From positions 1-52,988 of the forward strand of contig NZ_JAQRFI010000033.1 of the NCBI RefSeq assembly GCF_028598805.1: a stretch of 52,988 bases of DNA, in the 5' to 3' direction. A model generated the notes under the pieces. The model was not told where the DNA came from. It ran no database searches and worked only from the letters and a program-made list of their open reading frames with translations. Below, piece after piece: positions 47,992-52,988 of this stretch. The stretch comes from Xenorhabdus yunnanensis (lineage in GTDB: Bacteria > Pseudomonadota > Gammaproteobacteria > Enterobacterales > Enterobacteriaceae). The translations under genes and the position numbers were made by a program. Numbering within the stretch: position 1 is the first letter of the stretch; every line of letters starts with the position of its first letter.

Positions 47992-48059
47992 ATATCTTTC
48001 ATCTTTCAAGTTGCTGTTTTGTTGATACCACCATGCTGCAATTTGAAATGTATTGGGTA
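47992..48059. repeat. Degenerate ERIC-like arms upstream of kefG
   Basis: TATCTTTCATCTTTCAAGTTGC and, 30 bases on, AATTTGAAATGTATTGGGTA resemble the two outer arms of the ERIC copies at 37120 and 44065. The centre is missing and the left TATACCC is mutated. Confidence 0.55.
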
Positions 48060-48135
48060 CTTATTCAATTTGATTTAATAGCTTGGCGTGCATGGTAGCG
48101 GAAAATATGTGTCCTGACACGTCCTGGAGGGATTG

Positions 48136-48699
48136 ATGTTGTTATCTCCGAACATATTGCCGCCTAAAGTGTTGCTGATATATACCCATCCGGAACCGAT
48201 GAATTCAGTTGCTAATAAAATGTTATTGCAGTTGGCGCAGAAATTAGAGCATGTCACGGTTCATGATCTCTACGGAGTTTACCCTGATTTCTTTATTGAT
48301 GTCTCTTTAGAACAACAGTTATTGCGCGAGCATAAGGTGATTGTTTTTCAACATCCTTTGTACACTTATAGTTGCCCTGCTTTATTGAAAGAGTGGATGG
48401 ATCGCGTGTTGAGCAGAGACTTCGTTGGTAGGGCGGAGCAGGCGCTTAAAGGAAAGTTTTGGCGATCGGTTATCACGACGGGAGAGCCGGAAGATGCTTA
48501 CCGGAGAGGAGGATATAATCTTTATCCAATGGAAGAAATTCTTCGGCCTTTCGAATTGACGGCATCAATGTGCCATATGCATTGGTTATCGCCAATGATC
48601 ATTTATTGGGCCAGACGTCAACGGCCTGAGGTGCTTGCCAGTCATGCGAATGCTTATCAGGAATGGCTGAAAGCGCCATTATCTTTGGGAGGTGGGTGA
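48136..48699 (+). CDS. kefG: Glutathione-regulated potassium-efflux ancillary protein KefG
   Basis: KefG is the flavodoxin-like cytoplasmic protein needed for full activity of the KefB K+/H+ antiporter. I start at ATG 48136, with GGAGG just before it. Family blocks include [51 protein letters not shown] and [12 protein letters not shown]. The 187 residues are close to E. coli (184). The stop is three bases before the kefB start, so the pair is translationally coupled. Confidence 0.94.
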   Translation: MLLSPNILPPKVLLIYTHPEPMNSVANKMLLQLAQKLEHVTVHDLYGVYPDFFIDVSLEQQLLREHKVIVFQHPLYTYSCPALLKEWMDRVLSRDFVGRAEQALKGKFWRSVITTGEPEDAYRRGGYNLYPMEEILRPFELTASMCHMHWLSPMIIYWARRQRPEVLASHANAYQEWLKAPLSLGGG

Positions 48700-48701
48700 T
48701 C

Positions 48702-50510
48702 ATGGAGACTTCAGCGCTATTAAGCGCCAGTGTCGTGTTTTTATTCGCTGCCGTTGTGGCTGTTCCCCTTGCCCAGAAATTCAATATCGGGGCTGTACTG
48801 GGTTATCTTATTGCAGGGATCGCCATTGGCCCGTGGGGGCTGGGATTTATCAAGAATGTTGATGAAATCCTCGATTTTTCAGAGCTAGGCGTTGTTTTCC
48901 TGATGTTTATTATCGGACTTGAGCTGAATCCAACAAAACTTTGGCAGCTCAGGCGCTCGATTTTTGGTGTCGGTATGGCTCAAGTGGTTTTAACCGCACT
49001 GGTTCTCATCTCACTCCTTTATTTGGCGAATTTTGTATGGCAAGCCGCTGTTATTGGTGGTATTGGCCTTGCGATGTCATCTACGGCTATGGCACTGCAA
49101 TTGATGAAAGACAAAGGGATGACGAGTAACAATGAAAGTGGCAGGCTCGGATTTTCTATCTTACTGTTTCAGGATATGGCAGTGATCCCTGCTTTAGCTG
49201 CAATCCCTTTGCTGGTGGGAGGAGTGACAACCAGTGATTGGCGGCATATTGTGCTGAAAATTATCGCTTTTGCAGGCATGTTGTTGGGAGGGCGATATTT
49301 ACTGCGCCCTTTGTTCCGGTTAGTGGTGAAATCCGGTGTCAGGGAGGTATTTACTGCCGCTGCGTTGCTGATTGTTCTGGGGGCGGCGATTTTTATGGAA
49401 GCATTGGGCTTTTCTATGGCGCTCGGTACTTTCATTGCAGGAGTCTTGTTGGCGGAAAGTGAATATCGGCATGAGCTAGAGATCTCTATTGAACCATTCA
49501 AGGGACTGTTGTTGGGGCTATTTTTTATTTCTGTTGGCATGTCGCTGAATTTGAGCATTTTTTTTACTTACTGGCTCAATATCTTATTGAGTGTCTTGGG
49601 TCTGGTATTGATAAAAGGCCTTATACTTTATGTGATTGGCAGGATGTCCGGTTTAAGAAAATCGCCCTGCGCACAATTTTCCGGGGTGTTAAGTCAAGGG
49701 GGAGAATTTGCATTTGTCTTATTTTCTGAGGCGCTTGAGCAAAGGGTATTGAATCAGAAGCAGGAGTCTCTTTTACTGGCTGTGGTGACATTATCAATGA
49801 TGACAACACCTTTGGTGATGCTATTAATCGAAAGTGTTTTGGCGCGTCGATATAACACACATGAAAAACACACTGAACAGCCATTTGTGGAAGACAATGA
49901 TCCTGAGGTGATCTTGGTCGGTTTTGGCCGTTTCGGGCAAGTGGTTGGGCGTTTGCTAATGGCGAATAAGATCCGTATCACTGTGTTGGAACGCGATATG
50001 GGTGCAATCAGTACTATGCGTCGTTATGGCTATAAGGTGTATTATGGTGATGCGAGTGAATTGGAACTGTTGCGGGCTGCTGGTGCTGCAAAGGCCAGAG
50101 CAATCATCATTACCTGTGATGAGCCAGAAGACACGGTGGCGATTGTGCGCTTGTGTCAGAAACATTTTCCTCATCTGAATATTATTGCGCGTGCAAGAGG
50201 GCGTCTGGAAGCCCATGAGCTGTTGCAGAGCGGAGTGAAAGATTTTAGCCGGGAAACATTTTCCAGTGCATTGGAGCTGGGAAGAAAAGCATTGATCAGG
50301 TTGGGTATGCATCCACATCAGGCACAGCGTGCACAGCAGCATTTTCGGCGATTAGATATGCGTATGTTGCGTGAATTGATGCCCCATCTGCATGAGGATC
50401 TGGCACAGATATCCCGCATAAAAGAGGCTCGCAGGGAATTGGAAGAACTGTTTGAACGGGAAATGATTAATGAGCGTCGCCGACCGGAAGGGTGGGATGA
50501 ACATGAATAG
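48702..50510 (+). CDS. kefB: Glutathione-gated K+/H+ antiporter KefB
   Basis: KefB is an inner-membrane CPA2 antiporter that releases K+ and acidifies the cell when electrophile-glutathione adducts form. The start [20 protein letters not shown] at 48702 gives 602 residues, as in E. coli. About twelve membrane helices fill the first 390 residues, with [13 protein letters not shown] and [14 protein letters not shown] as signatures. A cytosolic RCK domain follows, starting [18 protein letters not shown] near 400, where glutathione and nucleotide bind. The C-terminal tail [16 protein letters not shown] is typical. Its neighbour kefG is the known activator. Confidence 0.95.
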   Translation: METSALLSASVVFLFAAVVAVPLAQKFNIGAVLGYLIAGIAIGPWGLGFIKNVDEILDFSELGVVFLMFIIGLELNPTKLWQLRRSIFGVGMAQVVLTALVLISLLYLANFVWQAAVIGGIGLAMSSTAMALQLMKDKGMTSNNESGRLGFSILLFQDMAVIPALAAIPLLVGGVTTSDWRHIVLKIIAFAGMLLGGRYLLRPLFRLVVKSGVREVFTAAALLIVLGAAIFMEALGFSMALGTFIAGVLLAESEYRHELEISIEPFKGLLLGLFFISVGMSLNLSIFFTYWLNILLSVLGLVLIKGLILYVIGRMSGLRKSPCAQFSGVLSQGGEFAFVLFSEALEQRVLNQKQESLLLAVVTLSMMTTPLVMLLIESVLARRYNTHEKHTEQPFVEDNDPEVILVGFGRFGQVVGRLLMANKIRITVLERDMGAISTMRRYGYKVYYGDASELELLRAAGAAKARAIIITCDEPEDTVAIVRLCQKHFPHLNIIARARGRLEAHELLQSGVKDFSRETFSSALELGRKALIRLGMHPHQAQRAQQHFRRLDMRMLRELMPHLHEDLAQISRIKEARRELEELFEREMINERRRPEGWDEHE

Positions 50511-50524
50511 CGTTGGGGGAAATT

Positions 50525-50728
50525 ATGTCAGTAAGTCGTAAGCGTTTTATCGCGGGAGCTGTTTGCCCAAAATGTCAATCACAGGATACGTTGGCAATGT
50601 GGCAGGAGAATAAGGTTGATGTTGTTGAGTGTGTCCATTGCGGTCATATACAGAGGCAAACGGATGAAGCTGCCGCATCTCATGTCAGGGAGCAGGAACA
50701 GATTATTGGGATTTTTACACCGCAATAA
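50525..50728 (+). CDS. yheV: YheV family zinc-ribbon protein
   Basis: The protein has 67 residues from ATG 50525. RKRFIAGAVCPKCQSQDTLA and VECVHCGHIQRQ give two CxxC pairs, a zinc ribbon. It matches E. coli YheV in length and position after kefB. Function is unknown. The start lies 14 bases past the kefB stop, with GGGGGAA between, so it is in the kef operon. Confidence 0.92.
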   Translation: MSVSRKRFIAGAVCPKCQSQDTLAMWQENKVDVVECVHCGHIQRQTDEAAASHVREQEQIIGIFTPQ

Positions 50729-50787
50729 ATCAGTACACACACAAGAATAAATCAATACACATATAATAAATTGTGGATAAATTTTAC

Positions 50788-50807
50788 CGTCGCTAGGTAC
50801 AGCGACG
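50788..50807. repeat. Perfect 7-bp hairpin between yheV and slyD
   Basis: CGTCGCT (50788-50794) and AGCGACG (50801-50807) enclose AGGTAC. No T-run follows, so it may be an operator or an mRNA structure in the slyD leader. TGTGGATAA just upstream (50772-50780) is a perfect reverse DnaA-box match. Two imperfect 22-bp units precede it (50724-50767). Confidence 0.6.
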
Positions 50808-50895
50808 CAGAATTCCGTTACAATCAGCAACATTTTTTTGAGCTGTAAAAATTTTCCCTCACGAGTTTTCCTCTCTCGGGTATGTAGGAGTTGTC

Positions 50896-51426
50896 ATGAA
50901 AGTAGCAAAAGACTTGGTGGTCAGCCTGGCTTATCAAGTAAGAACAGAAGATGGTGTTTTAGTTGATGAATCTCCGGTGAGCGCACCGTTAGACTATCTG
51001 CATGGCCGCGGTGGTCTAATCAGCGGATTGGAGAAATCACTGGAAGGTCGTGAGGCGGGTGAACGCTTTGATGTTAGCGTAGAAGCAGATGACGCATACG
51101 GTCAGTATGATGATAGTCTGGTTCAACGTGCACCAAAAGATGTGTTTGTTGGTGTGGATGATCTTGAGGTTGGTATGCGTTTCCTGGCTGATACGGATCA
51201 GGGACCTATCCCAGTAGAAATCACTGCGATAGAAGGTGATGAAGTGGTTGTTGATGCTAACCACATGCTGGCTGGCCAGAATCTGAAATTCAATGTTGAA
51301 ATTGTAGCGATTCGTGAAGCAACCGAAGAAGAGTTGGCTCACGGCCATGTGCATGGTCAAGGTGGTTGTGGTGATCACGACCATGAGCATGACGATCATG
51401 GATGCTGCGGCGGTAGCTGCCATTAA
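50896..51426 (+). CDS. slyD: FKBP-type peptidyl-prolyl isomerase and nickel chaperone SlyD
   Basis: SlyD is a cytoplasmic isomerase and metallochaperone that helps hydrogenase maturation. The FKBP fold is split by the insert-in-flap domain: VSLAYQVRTEDGVLVDESPV, then PLDYLHGRGGLISGLEKSLE, then the insert DAYGQYDDSLVQRAPKDVF. The C-terminal tail (HGHVHGQGGCGDHDHEHDDH, then CCGGSC) is a His- and Cys-rich metal-binding segment, shorter than in E. coli (176 residues in total against 196). Position between yheV and slyX is conserved. Confidence 0.96.
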   Translation: MKVAKDLVVSLAYQVRTEDGVLVDESPVSAPLDYLHGRGGLISGLEKSLEGREAGERFDVSVEADDAYGQYDDSLVQRAPKDVFVGVDDLEVGMRFLADTDQGPIPVEITAIEGDEVVVDANHMLAGQNLKFNVEIVAIREATEEELAHGHVHGQGGCGDHDHEHDDHGCCGGSCH

Positions 51427-51577
51427 TTCGGGGCTAACTGATAAATCAGGGCTAACTGAAAATCGTTGGTAATCTGAGAAATCAGTAAGCTGTAGAAAAA
51501 GGGAAGCGCATTATAAGCTTCTCTTTTTTTTACTTTATTGCTGAGCCTTCCTTGGCAGAGGTTTTCCCTGATTGATA

Positions 51578-51796
51578 TCAGTAATGAGGAGGCGGTGTTT
51601 CTTCAGAAAGTGGTGCAATGATGGATGTTTGATGAGTTTTCAGGCGTTCAGTCATTAATTTCAGCTGTTCTTTCAATCTGTCAGTTTCTATCTGCTGTTT
51701 TCTCACTTCCTGATTTAATTCTTCAATAGTGGCTTCTTGATAGGCCAGTTTAGTTTCCAGCAGCTCAAATCTTTGTTCAAATTCAGATAATTCCAT
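51578..51796 (-). CDS. slyX: SlyX family protein
   Basis: This is a 72-residue coiled-coil protein of unknown function. FEQRFELLETKLAYQEATIE and LNQEVRKQQIETDRLKEQLK form the continuous heptads of the family, and the end TPPPHY is the conserved SlyX tail. It is encoded opposite slyD and fkpA, as in E. coli. AGGAGGAAAGAT, just before the start on the minus strand, is a strong ribosome site. Confidence 0.93.
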   Translation of the reverse strand: MELSEFEQRFELLETKLAYQEATIEELNQEVRKQQIETDRLKEQLKLMTERLKTHQTSIIAPLSEETPPPHY

Positions 51797-52048
51797 TATC
51801 TTTCCTCCTATTTCTGATCAATTAATTAAATGATGGAGCAATTACTCGGCCAAGTTAACACTATAATACTCAAAAAATTCAGTGAAATAGGATCTTGCGA
51901 AACCTCTTTACTTTAATATTGTTCCAATGGTTGCTATTGCGAGGTCGAGGTATAGCAAATATTGTCATTGGTTTCCTCAGGCGGTTATAGTAAATGTTAT
52001 GTGTGATCTATGCTGATAATAAACCCACCAAACTTCTTGGAGAATAAG

Positions 52049-52828
52049 ATGAAATCATTGTTTAAAACAACTCTGCTGGCAACGACTCTGGCGGTGGCGT
52101 TTAGTGTACCTCAAGTCTTGGCTGCTAACACTGAAACTCAAAGTGAGCTAAAACAAAGCGAACTAAAACTGAATAGTGCTTTTAAAACTACAGAACAGCA
52201 AAATTCTTATGCTCTGGGGGCTTCTCTAGGAAGCTATATGACCAACGCACTGAAAGAGTATAAAACGCTCGGCATCAATATGGAAAAAGCACAGTTGTTG
52301 GCTGGTGTTGAAGATGCTGTAAATAATAAAGCTAAATTGACTGATCAAGAAATTAAGGAAACTCTGTCGATTTTCGACTCTAATATGAAAAGTGCAGTAC
52401 GAGCCAAGGTAGAAAAAGAAGCGGGTGAAAATAGTGAAAAAGGTGTCAAGTATCGTAAAGAGTTTGCTAAGAAAGCTGGCGTAGTTGAAACCAAAACAGG
52501 GCTTCTTTACAAAATTGAAAAAGAAGGTACTGGTAAAGCACCTAAAGAGACTGATACTGTGGTTGTCAACTACAAAGGTGCTTTGATTGATGGTAAAGCT
52601 TTCGATAGCTCTTATGATCGTAAAGAGCCTCTGACCATTCGTTTAGATAGCGTTATCCCAGGCTGGAAAGAAGGCTTACAGCATGTGAAGAAAGGCGGAA
52701 AAATCACATTAGTTCTTCCACCTAATCTGGCTTATGGTCAGGCAAGTGTACCTAGCATTCCAGCTAACTCCACTTTAGTCTTTGATGTTGAATTATTGGA
52801 TATTAAGCCTGCTGCCAAGGCAAAATAA
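52049..52828 (+). CDS. fkpA: Periplasmic FKBP-type peptidyl-prolyl isomerase FkpA
   Basis: FkpA is a periplasmic chaperone and isomerase. From ATG 52049 (TTGGAG upstream) it has 259 residues with a signal peptide ending VPQVLA-AN. The N-terminal dimerisation helices (about 30-125) precede the FKBP domain, with VVVNYKGALIDGKAFDSSYD, IPGWKEGLQHVKKGGKI and ANSTLVFDVELL. The mature N-terminus carries QSELKQSELK, a 15-bp tandem duplication. It is a little shorter than in E. coli (270). A terminator hairpin follows. Confidence 0.95.
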   Translation: MKSLFKTTLLATTLAVAFSVPQVLAANTETQSELKQSELKLNSAFKTTEQQNSYALGASLGSYMTNALKEYKTLGINMEKAQLLAGVEDAVNNKAKLTDQEIKETLSIFDSNMKSAVRAKVEKEAGENSEKGVKYRKEFAKKAGVVETKTGLLYKIEKEGTGKAPKETDTVVVNYKGALIDGKAFDSSYDRKEPLTIRLDSVIPGWKEGLQHVKKGGKITLVLPPNLAYGQASVPSIPANSTLVFDVELLDIKPAAKAK

Positions 52829-52856
52829 CGCTTGTAATAATCAAAAAACAGCATTG

Positions 52857-52883
52857 GCAGGAGCTTAAGGCTCCTGCTTTATT
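52857..52883 (+). terminator. Terminator after fkpA
   Basis: GCAGGAGC (52857-52864) and GCTCCTGC (52870-52877) pair around TTAAG, followed by TTTATT. It lies about 30 bases past the fkpA stop. Confidence 0.8.
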
Positions 52884-52893
52884 GTATATAGAA

Positions 52894-52917
52894 AACCCCC
52901 TGCTAGGCAGGGGGTTC
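52894..52917. repeat. Second GC-rich hairpin near the window end
   Basis: AACCCCCTGC and GCAGGGGGTT pair around TAG, followed by CTGTAGAGCTTTCAGC, which can form another small hairpin. It could be a second terminator or the hairpin end of an IS200/IS605-type element whose body lies beyond the window. No transposase is visible in the remaining 70 bases. Confidence 0.55.
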
Positions 52918-52988
52918 TGTAGAGCTTTCAGCTATAAATCCGCTATAAAAACCCCTTTTGATTTGTTAAAACACCTTGCGGTCTGGCA

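Overview
The window looks like a chromosomal segment of an entomopathogenic or insect-associated enterobacterium of the Morganellaceae, most likely Photorhabdus or Xenorhabdus. This is inferred from the AT-rich intergenic DNA, the ERIC-type repeats, and core proteins very close to those of E. coli (CRP, PolA, LsrF, SlyD) combined with a species-specific accessory complement. The genus was not tested.

Layout. (1) 1-3797 is the end of a degraded prophage: the tail of a small terminase gene, a large terminase gene, an FRG-domain gene broken by one stop codon, a structured C4-like RNA region, and a Ner-like DNA-binding gene. (2) 4032-6448 holds rlmJ and gor. (3) 6518-8372 is an accessory patch with two striking microsatellites, a palindrome, an XRE regulator and an overlapping gene that encodes only the ligand-binding half of a LuxR-type regulator; a hotdog thioesterase gene follows. 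(4) 9076-17966 is the autoinducer-2 (AI-2) uptake and processing locus: lsrK and lsrR divergent from lsrACDBFG. lsrC carries a small deletion and frameshift, so AI-2 import is probably impaired. (5) 18180-21732 contains a secreted S33-type hydrolase, a twice-deleted relic of a PLP-dependent decarboxylase, and mobAB. (6) 21913-28224 is a conserved block: yihD, srkA, dsbA, polA, the Spot 42 sRNA and engB. (7) 28635-33745 is the ppiA-pabA-argD-crp-prkB-yheU block, followed by yheT.

(8) Between yheT and yheS, which are neighbours in E. coli, lies an island of about 11 kb (34904-45986). It carries a LysE-type exporter, murQ-murP for N-acetylmuramic acid use, a large inverse autotransporter (intimin/invasin type), a LysR regulator, ERIC elements, a deleted IS630 transposase relic, and a small exported protein followed by a small cytoplasmic partner that I suspect is a toxin-immunity pair. 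(9) 45987-52828 returns to conserved order: yheS, kefG, kefB, yheV, slyD, slyX, fkpA.

A recurrent theme is short tandem duplication, mostly of 14-16 bp, at gene ends, in linkers and in gaps: lsrD-lsrB, lsrB-lsrF, the polA linker, yheT-yheU, fkpA and upstream of the autotransporter. Longer 8-bp and 10-bp arrays lie before the XRE gene. The most interesting candidates for new biology are the exported-protein/partner pair at 45020-45877, the XRE/LuxR-half module at 7329-8372, and the FRG/C4-like prophage cargo.
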